Shown here in pieces: positions 21,341 through 29,607 of a stretch of DNA of 29,607 nucleotides. The position numbers were made by a program, and so were the translations under genes. The stretch is from assembly GCA_964434855.1 (NCBI GenBank), contig CAYSWR010000014.1:1-29607 (forward strand), given 5' to 3'. The DNA is from UBA8516 sp964434855. GTDB taxonomy: Archaea; Thermoproteota; Nitrososphaeria; Nitrososphaerales; Nitrosopumilaceae. The notes beneath the pieces were generated by a model that made no database searches, was not told the origin of the DNA, and was given only the letters and a program-made list of their open reading frames with translations. Position 1 is the stretch's first letter. Every line of letters begins with the position of its first letter.

Positions 21341-24300
21341 TTTTTATCACTTTCATGTAAAGATCTACAGTACCTGTTCCTACAGGAATATTGGCACCTA
21401 CTATAACATTTTCTGTTACGCCTTTGAGTTGTTCAACTTCACCTGCTAGTGCAGCCTCTGCAATTGTAGGAACCGTGATTTCAAATGCAGCTCTTGCAAG
21501 CACACTAGTCTTTGTTCCAGCAATTCCATGTCTGCCAATTTGTTGCATGTGTCCTCTAGAACACATCAAATCTGCAACAAGCATGATGTATCGAATATCT
21601 ACTTCGAGACCTTGATCTTCAAGTGTTGTACTAAGTTCGTTTATTAACGCATTACGTGCAGCTTCAATTCCAAGAGTATTTGCAATTTCAAAGACGTTGT
21701 TTGTGCGAATGTCTTTTTTATCAATGCCTTCAATTTCGAACACCTTGGCAATGTTAGAACCAGATGTTTGTATAACCCATTCATCATCCTGTTGTACAAT
21801 TGTAACTCTTTCCACATCAGCTACACCTTTTACTTTTGTTCCGAGAATTTTGTTTCTAAGAGCAAGTATTGTTTGGGCATCAGATTCCTCAGCAAGAGTG
21901 AGTGTGATAGAATTACCACTTGTTTCTATTTCAAATTTCTTTTTTGACGACTGTAGTGCTTCTTCCACATCAGCAATGGTACATGCTCTCTCTTTCAGTT
22001 TACCTGGATTCAGATTTAGTTTTATCTTTGTTGAATAATCAGTCTCTGTGCTAGATATCAATGCGATAATTTTTGTATGTAAAATCTCACGAGCAACTTG
22101 GATTGCTTTTTCCTTTGACTTTTTAAATTTCTGCTCAAGGTAAATGTCCATTGTAGGGGTTAGTGGTTTTTTACGTGCATCAACAAGCTCAATTAGTCTT
22201 GGAAGACCCAAAGTTACGTTTCTTTCTCTAATTCCTGCAAAATGAAATGTTCTAAGTGTCATTTGTGTACCTGGTTCGCCTATTGATTGTGCTGTAACTA
22301 TACCAACTGCTTGACCTGGTTCTACCTTGGCTTTTTCATACAATTCAAGTGCTTTCTTACACACTTTTTCTATTCCTTCTTTACTTAATTTTGCTTCGAG
22401 TAATGCGTCTTGAACCATTTTTGTAAGTCTTGGGTTGAATGTCTTTGTGTATTTTTTAGCAAACTCTGCAATATCTTCTTTTGTTGCTTTTTTACCAGAA
22501 TCAACTATAGTTTCAGATTCTATCAATCTTTCAATTCTAAATGCCTCACCATGATCACTTTTTGCAACATCAGTTCCATCTTCTCCATACAAGAATTGTA
22601 TTATGTGACCATGTGGATCTCTGACGGTTCCGTCGTATTCTAGCTTAAGGTGTTCAAGTGCATTAATCAATCTTCTCTGCATGTAACCACTTTGTTGTGT
22701 TCTTACTGCAGTGTCTACAAGTCCTTCACGTCCTCCCATTGCATGAAAGAAAAATTCCAAAGTGGAAAGGCCCTCTCGGTAGTTTGATTTTACAAATCCT
22801 CTAGCGTCAGGATTGGTATCGTTTTCTTTATAGTGTGGTAGAGCTCTGTTATTGTATCCTTTATGAATTCTTTTTCCACGAATTGATTGTTGACCTAACG
22901 CTCCTGCCATTTGTCCTATGTTTAATGATGAACCTCTAGCACCGGTAGTTGCCATTATTCTGCCGGAATTTGTTTCATCAAATGATTTATCGGCGGTACT
23001 ACCAGCCTTGTCTCTTGCTTTTGAAAGCTCATTTACAATGTATGCCTCTAATGCCTCTTCTGCAGAGAGTCCTCTGCTAAGCTGTAATGTTCCTTTCTTT
23101 GCTTGAGATATTAGATCATAAACTTTGTCATATGTTTCGTGTATTCCGGTAACAATGTTTTCTTTTGTTTTTTGTGAAAGTTCAAGATCAGAATATCCGT
23201 AGCTGAATCCATAATGAGTGATAAATTGTTTTAACATCACCAGTATAGAGTTTAGGAATTTTTTTGCTTCATCGTTGCCGTAATCCTTTGCTATTCTGTG
23301 TAACACACTATCTGGTTCTTCAGCACCAATTGCCGCCTTGTCAATTACACCACTAATTAACTGACCATTCTTAATAACAACGTCTTTTGTCGGACCTTTT
23401 GTTCCTTTAGACCATTTTGATGTAATAACATAATTGAAATCTTTTGGCATGAAAAGAGAAAAGAGTTGTTTTCCTGTGTAAAGTCCACCACTTTTATTTT
23501 TGATTGCAGGTTCTGGGAACGTTCCTTTATAGTTAGCAATCATCGCAAGGTTTGCAAACTCTTGAGGTGTGAGTGTTGTTCCATCTTTTGTTAGCAAGTA
23601 AGCTCCAGTAATAAAGTCACGTAGAGCCCCAATTATTGGACTGCCATATCTTGGAGAAATTAATTGATCTTGAACTCGCATCAATAGAATTGCTTCTGCT
23701 CGAGCTTCCTCGCTTTGTGGTACATGTAAATTCATTTCATCACCATCAAAGTCAGCGTTGTATGGTGGACATACTGATGGATGCAATCTGAAAGTTTTTC
23801 CTGGTAAAACTTTCACATAGTGAGCCATGATTGACATTTGATGCAATGAGGGTTGTCTGTTAAACATCACTATATCGCCATCTGAAAGATGTCGTTCTAT
23901 CAGATAACCAATCTCAATGTTGTTTGCTATAGTTTCTCTGTCTTCTACAAAGTCAAGTCTGATTTTAACTCCATCTGGTCTTACAATATAATTAGCGCCT
24001 GGAAATTTGATTGGTCCGTTAATGACAAGTTTCTTTAATCTTTCAATGTTCCACTCTGTCACTACCTCTGGTATTGTAAGTTTGGTTGCTACAGATTCTG
24101 GGACACCAACTTCGGAGAGATCAAGGTTAGGATCTGGAGAGATCACAGTTCTGCTGGAAAAGTCAACTCTTTTTCCTGAAAGTGAACCTCTGAATCTGCC
24201 TTCTTTTCCTTTTAATCTTTGTGTTAGAGTTTTTAGCGGTCTGCCTGATCTATGGTGAGCTTGCGGAATACCAGAAACCTCATTATCAAAATATGTGGTT

Positions 24301-25127
24301 GTGTGATATTGTAACAAATCAACAAGATCCTGTACAATAAGAGGCGGAGTTCCTGCGTCTTTGCTTTCTTTCAGTCTTTGATTTACTCTGATTATGTCTA
24401 CAAGTTTGTGTGTTAAATCATCTTCAGATCGGACTCCTGTTTCCAGTATAATGGATGGTCTTACAGTAACAGGTGGAACTGGTAAGACTTGCAGTATAAA
24501 CCATTCTGGTCGTGCAGTGGTAGGATCATATCCCAAAAGTTTCAAGTCATCGTCAATCATATGTGAGAGTCTTTCTCTAATTGTGATTGGAAGTAATCTA
24601 TTTTCTCCAAGCTCAGTCTTTTCTATAAAGATTGTTGGTTTTGTAAATATCATATCGTATTGAGATTTACCACAGTGCGGACAGGTTTTTTCTTTTTTTG
24701 CTTTTTCAATTATTTCATCAGGAATGTGTTTTATTGAAATTACAGCATATGCGGCTTCTTTGCTTTTTATTCTGTGATATTCTTCAAGGTCTTCTTGTGA
24801 AATTTTAAGTCGAGCGCATGATCTGCAAGTAGTCAGGAGAAGTTTGTAGATATTATCGATAAGTGCAATATGTAAAACTGGTTCAGCAAGTTCTATGTGA
24901 CCAAAATGTCCAGGACATCTTGCTGCGGTGTTTCCACAAGTTACACATTTTTGTCCTGGCTCCAAAGTTCCAAGTCTTCCATCCATTAGTCCACCTTGTA
25001 CTGCCATACCATCCTCATCGTAGGTTTCGGGAGCTGTGATTTCAGCAACTGAATATTTCCTTATTTCAGTAGGTGACCATACAGAGAATCTGATTCCATC
25101 AATTACTTTGAGTGTTTCAAGTGCCAT
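21333..25127 (-). CDS. rpoA: DNA-directed RNA polymerase subunit A (Rpo1), A' and A'' in one chain
   Basis: A 1264-residue largest catalytic subunit. Zinc-binding CVTCG/CPGHFGH (Cys61, 64, 71 and His74) and CRSC/CPHC follow in the clamp. The catalytic magnesium loop NADFDGDE has Asp459, Asp461 and Asp463. The bridge-helix/trigger-loop region includes GQAVGIVTAQSIGEPGTQ from about 938. In most other archaea a gene break before this region separates A' (Rpo1N) from A'' (Rpo1C); here the frame runs through without interruption. The ATG at 25127 shares one base with the rpoB stop (TAATG), with AGGAGAG just upstream. It works with rpoB and rpoH in the same transcript. Confidence 0.98.
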   Translation of the reverse strand: MALETLKVIDGIRFSVWSPTEIRKYSVAEITAPETYDEDGMAVQGGLMDGRLGTLEPGQKCVTCGNTAARCPGHFGHIELAEPVLHIALIDNIYKLLLTTCRSCARLKISQEDLEEYHRIKSKEAAYAVISIKHIPDEIIEKAKKEKTCPHCGKSQYDMIFTKPTIFIEKTELGENRLLPITIRERLSHMIDDDLKLLGYDPTTARPEWFILQVLPVPPVTVRPSIILETGVRSEDDLTHKLVDIIRVNQRLKESKDAGTPPLIVQDLVDLLQYHTTTYFDNEVSGIPQAHHRSGRPLKTLTQRLKGKEGRFRGSLSGKRVDFSSRTVISPDPNLDLSEVGVPESVATKLTIPEVVTEWNIERLKKLVINGPIKFPGANYIVRPDGVKIRLDFVEDRETIANNIEIGYLIERHLSDGDIVMFNRQPSLHQMSIMAHYVKVLPGKTFRLHPSVCPPYNADFDGDEMNLHVPQSEEARAEAILLMRVQDQLISPRYGSPIIGALRDFITGAYLLTKDGTTLTPQEFANLAMIANYKGTFPEPAIKNKSGGLYTGKQLFSLFMPKDFNYVITSKWSKGTKGPTKDVVIKNGQLISGVIDKAAIGAEEPDSVLHRIAKDYGNDEAKKFLNSILVMLKQFITHYGFSYGYSDLELSQKTKENIVTGIHETYDKVYDLISQAKKGTLQLSRGLSAEEALEAYIVNELSKARDKAGSTADKSFDETNSGRIMATTGARGSSLNIGQMAGALGQQSIRGKRIHKGYNNRALPHYKENDTNPDARGFVKSNYREGLSTLEFFFHAMGGREGLVDTAVRTQQSGYMQRRLINALEHLKLEYDGTVRDPHGHIIQFLYGEDGTDVAKSDHGEAFRIERLIESETIVDSGKKATKEDIAEFAKKYTKTFNPRLTKMVQDALLEAKLSKEGIEKVCKKALELYEKAKVEPGQAVGIVTAQSIGEPGTQMTLRTFHFAGIRERNVTLGLPRLIELVDARKKPLTPTMDIYLEQKFKKSKEKAIQVAREILHTKIIALISSTETDYSTKIKLNLNPGKLKERACTIADVEEALQSSKKKFEIETSGNSITLTLAEESDAQTILALRNKILGTKVKGVADVERVTIVQQDDEWVIQTSGSNIAKVFEIEGIDKKDIRTNNVFEIANTLGIEAARNALINELSTTLEDQGLEVDIRYIMLVADLMCSRGHMQQIGRHGIAGTKTSVLARAAFEITVPTIAEAALAGEVEQLKGVTENVIVGANIPVGTGTVDLYMKVIKND

Positions 25128-28100
25128 TATACTCTCTCCTTAATCAAAATTCTCGGAGCAACATCCAAGCTCATCATCTCTTGCAATAATAATTTGAATG
25201 CGTATGCAACTGAAATTGAAGTCACTTTTGCCTTATCACCACACACCCGACAAACAAATTTTCTTTGTTTTATATCATAATATGATATGAGTCCACATCT
25301 CTCACAGATGTAAATGTCAGCCTTGTCAGATTCATCAAGCAATCTGTCCTTTAACATCATTGAAGCACCATATGCAATTAGACAGTCTCTTTCCATTTCT
25401 CCAAATCTCAATCCGCCACCACGCGCACGCCCTTCTGTTGGTTGCTTTGTTAACATTTGGACTTGACCTCTAGCTCTAGCATGTATCTTGTCAGCAACCA
25501 TATGATGGAGTTTTTGATAATATACTACACCAATGAAGACTTCTGCTTCGAATGCTTTTCCGGTTCTTCCATCATACATCATTTCTTTTCCAGAATATTT
25601 GAATCCGGCAGACTCTAGTACACCTTTTACATCGTCTAATTTTTCACCAACAAATGCAGAACCATCCATTTTTGTTCCACGCAAAGCTGCGGCCTTGCCT
25701 GTTACAGATTCAAGAAACATCCCCACTGTCATTCTAGATGGAAATGCATGAGGGTTAATCAAAACATCTGGAACAACACCATCAGCAGTATATGGTAAAT
25801 CTTCGTGGTTGACTAGCATACCAATAACACCTTTCTGACCATGCCTTGATGCAAATTTATCACCAATTTCAGGAATTCTTGTATCTCTTACTCGTATTTT
25901 GTACATCTTTCCACCATCGTGTGATTGAGTCATCACTACATTATCTACAACTCCGTTTTCAGATGGTCTTACGCCAATAGATGTGTCTCTTCGATAAGGA
26001 CCTTTTACTTCAAATTCTCTGTACTCTTCCATAAATCGTGGTGGGCTTGTTTTTCCTATCAGAATGTCGCCTCCTTGAACCATAGATTCTGTTGCAATTA
26101 CACCGTCTTCTTCTAATAATCGGTAAGCCTTGTCTCCTCTAAATCCACGTATGTTTCCTTCTGCATTTGGAATTTCAAAGTTGTCACGCATACCTCCAGG
26201 ATATTGTTTTGCTTCTGCTTCATATATTCTATAAAAGAAAGTTCGTCCCAGTCCTCGCTCTACTGATGATTTGCTAAGAACTATCGCGTCTTCTATATTA
26301 TACCCATCAAAAGGTAATACAGCTACAATACAGTTTTGTCCTGCAGGCCTATCTTCAAGTCCCAAAAGTCCCATAGCTTTTGTTGTAACAATTGGGGTTT
26401 GTGGATATAGCATAAAGTGTTGTCTTACATACGTACTTGCATTCATCAGTGGCGTTGAAAATCCAAGACTTTGTTTTGCCATAGCAGATTCGTATGTATT
26501 TCTTGGAGATTGGTTATGTTCTGGATAAGGTATGATTGATGCACCAGCACCCAATATTGCAGATGGGAAAATTTCCATGTGAGTATGCTTTTTGATATTT
26601 TCTTCATCCATGGTGATGTAACAGTTTTCTTCCTCATTTGCGTCTACTAGTTCAATTATTCCCATGTGAAGAAGATCGTTCCATGAAAGGAATTTTTTAC
26701 TGACTTTGTCTATTAGTTCTTGTGTTAAAAGTGACTTGTTGTCTTTTATAACAATCAACGGACGCAAGACTCTTCCTGCATTACAATTGACATAGAATCT
26801 TTTTGTAGAACCCTCAATGTTAGACTGGTACAGAAATATGCCAATATGTGGATGAATTTTAAAGTTACGTCTAAGTTCGCGTAGTGAATCTGCAAGCTTC
26901 TGTCCATCTTTATAATATCCAATTAATCTTCCATCTACAAAGATTCTAGCTCCTTCTTTTTTCAGTTCATCTTTTGCTTCTGAAACATAAGTTACACCCA
27001 GATCATAGAGTTTTTCAATTATATCTTCAGATGGAACATTCACTGATATGATTGCAGAAAGTGCAAGATTCTTTACCAATCCACAGTTTGATCCCTCTGG
27101 GGTTTCACTTGGACAAATTCTGCCAAAATGAGTTGCATGTAAATCTCTTGCTTCAAAGTTTGGTTGGCTTCGGCTAAGTGGCGATTGAATTCTTCTAAGA
27201 TGACTTATCGTAGAAAGATAGTTAGTCCTATCCAAAAGCTGTGTTACTCCTACTCTACCTCTTCCCCAGTTTCCAGTTGCAATTGCGTTGTTTAGTTTAT
27301 CAGTTACTATACCTGGTCTTACAGCTGCAGCTACAGCATTGATTCCTCTTTTTTGGCCTGATCTTTCTAGTTGGTATTTCATATCACGTACCAAGTTTCT
27401 AAAAGCTGTTCTGAATAGATCTGCAAGCATTTGACCTGCAAACTTTATGACTTTATTTCCATAATGATCCTTATCATCTGGAGTAAGCCAACCAAGTTTT
27501 AATTCAATTAATTTACAAGCTGCTTCGCCCAAAAACTGTGATTTTTCTTTTCTATTATCAGTGTGCTTGCCAAGATGTGGTAATAAACCCCAATCAAGTA
27601 AAGTCTCTGCTCTTTTTATTTGGAATTCTTCAAGCATTCCAGGAGCAATTCTTTTGCTAATGTACACTATGGCATCTTTAGCAGTTGGTACGTCTCCTGA
27701 TTTTTCAAAAGATGCCTCTAGTTCATCTTGAATTTCGTCAACAAGTGAAACCGCAGCTGCAATTTCTCTATCTGATTCAAGTCCAAGTGCTCGCATCAAT
27801 GTAACTACGGGTATATCAACTGGCGATCCTGGAATTTTTGCAACAATCAATCCGTCATTTTTCATCATAAGTTCTAGTTTTGCACGATAACCAACAATTG
27901 ATGAATATACTTTTGCTTTGAATACAATGTTTCCACCAACAATTTCTTTGTCAACAATAATTTTATTATAAGAGAGATCTTCTAAACCGACAATTACTCG
28001 TTCTGAACCATTTATGATGAAATATCCACCAGGATCATTTGGATCTTCACCATGCTCAACTAATTTTTGTTCAGAAAGATTGTGTAAGACACAAGCATTT

Positions 28101-28474
28101 GATCTTATCATCAATGGCATGTCACCAATGTGAACAAATCTAGATTCTAGAATTTTTCCATCCTCTACCACGCTTGCTTCAAGCATTACTGGTGACGCAT
28201 ATGTAACATTTCTCAATCTTGCTTCCATTGGAGCAATATGTGTTATAGAACCATCAAGCTCCATCATTCTTGCCTGTTGAAGTTTTAATTTACCAAGTTG
28301 AATTTTGTATGGATATTCTGCACTTTCAATTTCAATTTGTCCTACTTCGTCAATTATACTTTGAAGGCCACGTTCTAAAAATTCATCATAGGAGTTAAGA
28401 TGTTGTCTGGCAATTCCTTCTCGTTTTAATATGTCTTGAATTATTGGCCAGCGTTTATTTGAAATGTTTACCAT
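25127..28474 (-). CDS. rpoB: DNA-directed RNA polymerase subunit B (Rpo2)
   Basis: A 1115-residue second-largest catalytic subunit in one piece, not split into B' and B'' as in many euryarchaea. Visible landmarks are the N-terminal protrusion and lobe region, the SPLSRSQPNFEARDLHATHFGRICPSETPEG stretch (fork region; key parts RDLHATHFGR and SETPEG), and GDKFASRHGQKGVIG at about 871-885. A C-terminal zinc site has Cys1057, 1060, 1075 and 1078 (CERC...CRVC). ATG 28474 shares one base with the rpoH stop (TAATG), and a GGTGGAAG site lies just ahead. Both polymerase junctions thus use the same one-base overlap. Confidence 0.98.
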   Translation of the reverse strand: MVNISNKRWPIIQDILKREGIARQHLNSYDEFLERGLQSIIDEVGQIEIESAEYPYKIQLGKLKLQQARMMELDGSITHIAPMEARLRNVTYASPVMLEASVVEDGKILESRFVHIGDMPLMIRSNACVLHNLSEQKLVEHGEDPNDPGGYFIINGSERVIVGLEDLSYNKIIVDKEIVGGNIVFKAKVYSSIVGYRAKLELMMKNDGLIVAKIPGSPVDIPVVTLMRALGLESDREIAAAVSLVDEIQDELEASFEKSGDVPTAKDAIVYISKRIAPGMLEEFQIKRAETLLDWGLLPHLGKHTDNRKEKSQFLGEAACKLIELKLGWLTPDDKDHYGNKVIKFAGQMLADLFRTAFRNLVRDMKYQLERSGQKRGINAVAAAVRPGIVTDKLNNAIATGNWGRGRVGVTQLLDRTNYLSTISHLRRIQSPLSRSQPNFEARDLHATHFGRICPSETPEGSNCGLVKNLALSAIISVNVPSEDIIEKLYDLGVTYVSEAKDELKKEGARIFVDGRLIGYYKDGQKLADSLRELRRNFKIHPHIGIFLYQSNIEGSTKRFYVNCNAGRVLRPLIVIKDNKSLLTQELIDKVSKKFLSWNDLLHMGIIELVDANEEENCYITMDEENIKKHTHMEIFPSAILGAGASIIPYPEHNQSPRNTYESAMAKQSLGFSTPLMNASTYVRQHFMLYPQTPIVTTKAMGLLGLEDRPAGQNCIVAVLPFDGYNIEDAIVLSKSSVERGLGRTFFYRIYEAEAKQYPGGMRDNFEIPNAEGNIRGFRGDKAYRLLEEDGVIATESMVQGGDILIGKTSPPRFMEEYREFEVKGPYRRDTSIGVRPSENGVVDNVVMTQSHDGGKMYKIRVRDTRIPEIGDKFASRHGQKGVIGMLVNHEDLPYTADGVVPDVLINPHAFPSRMTVGMFLESVTGKAAALRGTKMDGSAFVGEKLDDVKGVLESAGFKYSGKEMMYDGRTGKAFEAEVFIGVVYYQKLHHMVADKIHARARGQVQMLTKQPTEGRARGGGLRFGEMERDCLIAYGASMMLKDRLLDESDKADIYICERCGLISYYDIKQRKFVCRVCGDKAKVTSISVAYAFKLLLQEMMSLDVAPRILIKERV

Positions 28475-28725
28475 TATTCTTCCACCACATATCTGTAATA
28501 GATGCTTTCACCTGCTGTTGCACTTTTCCTTGTTATTTTTATCATGTCACCCGGTTTGACGCCTAATCCCTTTATTGCAGGATCATTTACGTAGATAAGT
28601 GGCATTTCAGTAGGTTTAGTATGAAACTTTTCTAAGACTTCTTCTGCTTCCTTTTTTGACATGATTTCATGTTTTGGAACATAAACATGATCTGGTACTA
28701 GTATGTGATCTTTTTTAGTCAGCAA
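28474..28725 (-). CDS. rpoH: DNA-directed RNA polymerase subunit H (Rpo5)
   Basis: An 83-residue homologue of the C-terminal domain of eukaryotic Rpb5, positioned at the downstream DNA channel. Signatures are HILVPDHVYVPKHEIMSKKE at the start, LPLIYVNDPAIKGLG-like (MPLIYVNDPAIKGLG) in the middle and GDMIKITRKSATAGESIYYRYV at the end. No ATG is available before the conserved region. TTG 28725 has AAAGGAG nine bases upstream and is taken as the start. It is the first gene of the seven-gene unit, the standard archaeal order rpoH-rpoB-rpoA. Confidence 0.94.
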   Translation of the reverse strand: MLTKKDHILVPDHVYVPKHEIMSKKEAEEVLEKFHTKPTEMPLIYVNDPAIKGLGVKPGDMIKITRKSATAGESIYYRYVVEE

Positions 28726-28733
28726 ATTAAAAA

Positions 28734-28740
28734 TCTCCTT
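28734..28740 (-). promoter_or_regulatory. Ribosome binding site that sets the rpoH TTG start
   Basis: On the minus strand AAGGAGA lies about nine bases ahead of TTG 28725. This supports the non-ATG start and shows that the first gene of this operon, unlike many in the window, has a leader. Confidence 0.5.
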
Positions 28741-28801
28741 TGAACAACATTAGCTGTAAATGTATCATTAATCCACAAACTACGAAATTTCCACCGAGAG
28801 G

Positions 28802-28815
28802 TTAATATATATGTA
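28802..28815 (-). promoter_or_regulatory. TATA box for the rpoH-rpoB-rpoA operon
   Basis: On the minus strand TACATATATATTAA is a near-ideal TATA. Transcription would start near 28781, giving a leader of about 55 bases that includes the AAGGAG site. Confidence 0.5.
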
Positions 28816-28866
28816 ATCTAGACGTCGTCGTTAAATTCTGTTTTTTGTCAATATTTTTTTCCGTAA

Positions 28867-28878
28867 CCTTAAATAGTT
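28867..28878 (+). promoter_or_regulatory. TATA box for the secreted protein gene
   Basis: CCTTAAATAGTT is centred about 28 bases upstream of ATG 28901, with a GTAACC stretch just before it where the BRE would lie. It indicates a leaderless or nearly leaderless transcript. Confidence 0.55.
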
Positions 28879-28900
28879 AAAAGAGAAGAATCCAAGCAAG

Positions 28901-29607
28901 ATGAGTACTCATTTTAAGGGATTTGCTTTGCTTGCAATTCTGGCTGCAGCTGTAGTAGCTATTCCAGCTTTTGCACAACAAGAAAGTCCTTTTGATACAG
29001 TACCAATAACTGTCACGACAGATAAAGAGTCATATGCAGATGGAGAAACCATAGTCATCTCTGGCGAATCAAAAGATTTCATCTCCGGGGTACAGGTTAG
29101 CATTGTTGTTAACAATCCCATTGGCAATGTGGTAACAGTTCAACAATTAGATCTGGAAACTGACAAAACATATTCTACTTCAATTACTGCAGGTGGCGGT
29201 TTGTGGAAAGCTGCTGGCACATATACAGTAAAAGTACAATATGGAAGCGACAATAGATCAAACGAGACAACGTTTGAATTTAGTGGTTCTTCTGGAGCAC
29301 CTTCAGGAAAGAAGATTCATGTAGAAGGTACTGACTTTGACGTCAGCTACAGTATCACTGGAGGCAAAGTACTTGGAATCATAGCCGATATAGAAGCCAA
29401 ATCTCTGCTCGTATCCATAGAAACGACGAGTGATGGAATGTTAATCATTACTCTACCAAGAGAATTGATCGATGCTAAGATAAGTGGCCAGGATGATAGT
29501 TTCTTTGTCCTAATAGATGGCGAAGAAGTAGAGTTTGAAGAAGAAACAACATCTACAGACAGGACTCTAACAATTCACTTCCAAGACGGAGCTGAAGAGA
29601 TAGAGAT
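28901..29607 (+). CDS. Secreted beta-rich protein, 3' end outside the window
   Basis: The frame is open from ATG 28901 to the window edge (235 codons seen, no stop). A clear signal peptide covers residues 1-25: a short charged start, a hydrophobic stretch (ALLAILAAAVVAIPAF) and an AFA cleavage site before QQ. Residues about 35-128 look like an Ig-like/Big domain (TDKESYADGETIVISG, GTYTVKVQYG). A second beta region follows (about 145-235; VSYSITGGKVLGIIAD, GMLIITLPRELIDAK, FFVLIDGEEVEF) and is strongly acidic. This arrangement recalls thaumarchaeal surface proteins that end in a PEFG-CTERM sorting signal. The C-terminus that would decide this is not in the window. It probably functions at the cell surface; its partners are unknown. 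Confidence 0.88.
   Translation, partial: MSTHFKGFALLAILAAAVVAIPAFAQQESPFDTVPITVTTDKESYADGETIVISGESKDFISGVQVSIVVNNPIGNVVTVQQLDLETDKTYSTSITAGGGLWKAAGTYTVKVQYGSDNRSNETTFEFSGSSGAPSGKKIHVEGTDFDVSYSITGGKVLGIIADIEAKSLLVSIETTSDGMLIITLPRELIDAKISGQDDSFFVLIDGEEVEFEEETTSTDRTLTIHFQDGAEEIE

Noticed and set aside
21391..25751. Several plus-strand frames of 60-113 codons across rpoA and rpoB
   Set aside because: Shadow frames opposite conserved catalytic sequence; composition is low-complexity and no start signals are seen.
1..29607. Mobile elements, integrase sites, CRISPR arrays or defence genes
   Set aside because: No transposase, integrase, terminal inverted repeats, tRNA-end duplication or regular repeat array was seen; gene content is core housekeeping.

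Overview
This AT-rich window looks like a chromosomal segment of an ammonia-oxidising archaeon of the Nitrososphaerota (Thaumarchaeota), most likely Nitrosopumilaceae. The grounds are: archaeal ribosomal proteins (L32e, L19e, L30e, a P1-type L12); archaeal AlaRS, LeuRS and DtdA; single unsplit genes for both large RNA polymerase subunits (a fused A'/A'' is a known hallmark of this phylum); TATA boxes about 27 bases ahead of many start codons; and a tRNA gene with two apparent introns. The lineage call is from gene content and recall, not from a search.

Layout. 1-4.4 kb: an Mn-type superoxide dismutase (-), a membrane-anchored subtilisin-like protease (+) and an ATP-type PEP carboxykinase (-). 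4.48-5.32 kb: rpl32e-rpl19e (+). 5.32-6.39 kb: an overlapping pair (-), D-aminoacyl-tRNA deacylase and a minimal alkyl-DNA methyltransferase. 6.43-10.8 kb: a scattered version of the archaeal secE-spt5-L11-L1-L10-L12 cluster. secE-spt5-rpl11 (+) is followed by an Lrp/AsnC regulator (-), then rpl1-rpl10 (+), then a TRIC-like channel gene (-) and rpl12 (-). 10.9-17.1 kb: an unrecognised 168-residue protein (-), divergent from an alaS-leuS pair (+). 17.1-19.2 kb: a short geranylgeranyl-reductase-like flavoprotein (+), a cysteine-cluster protein (-) and an unrecognised 105-residue ORF (+). 19.3 kb: tRNA-Gln(CTG). 19.4-28.7 kb: a seven-gene minus-strand unit read rpoH-rpoB-rpoA-rpl30e-nusA-rps12-rps7. 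From 28.9 kb to the right edge: a secreted beta-rich protein, cut by the window end.

Most genes serve information flow: transcription (polymerase, Spt5, NusA-like), translation (ribosomal proteins, two synthetases, tRNA-Gln, D-amino-acid proofreading) and protein export (SecE). Central metabolism and the cell surface contribute PEPCK, the SOD, the protease, the lipid-type reductase and the secreted protein. No CRISPR array, insertion sequence, prophage or defence island is visible, and no gene-free stretch exceeds about 180 bases. I found no clear new multi-gene system. The best leads are the doubly interrupted tRNA, a P0 stalk protein without its usual C-terminal tail, overlapping face-to-face promoters between dtdA and secE, a palindrome ahead of rpl1, and several genes that seem to start leaderless on TTG or GTG.
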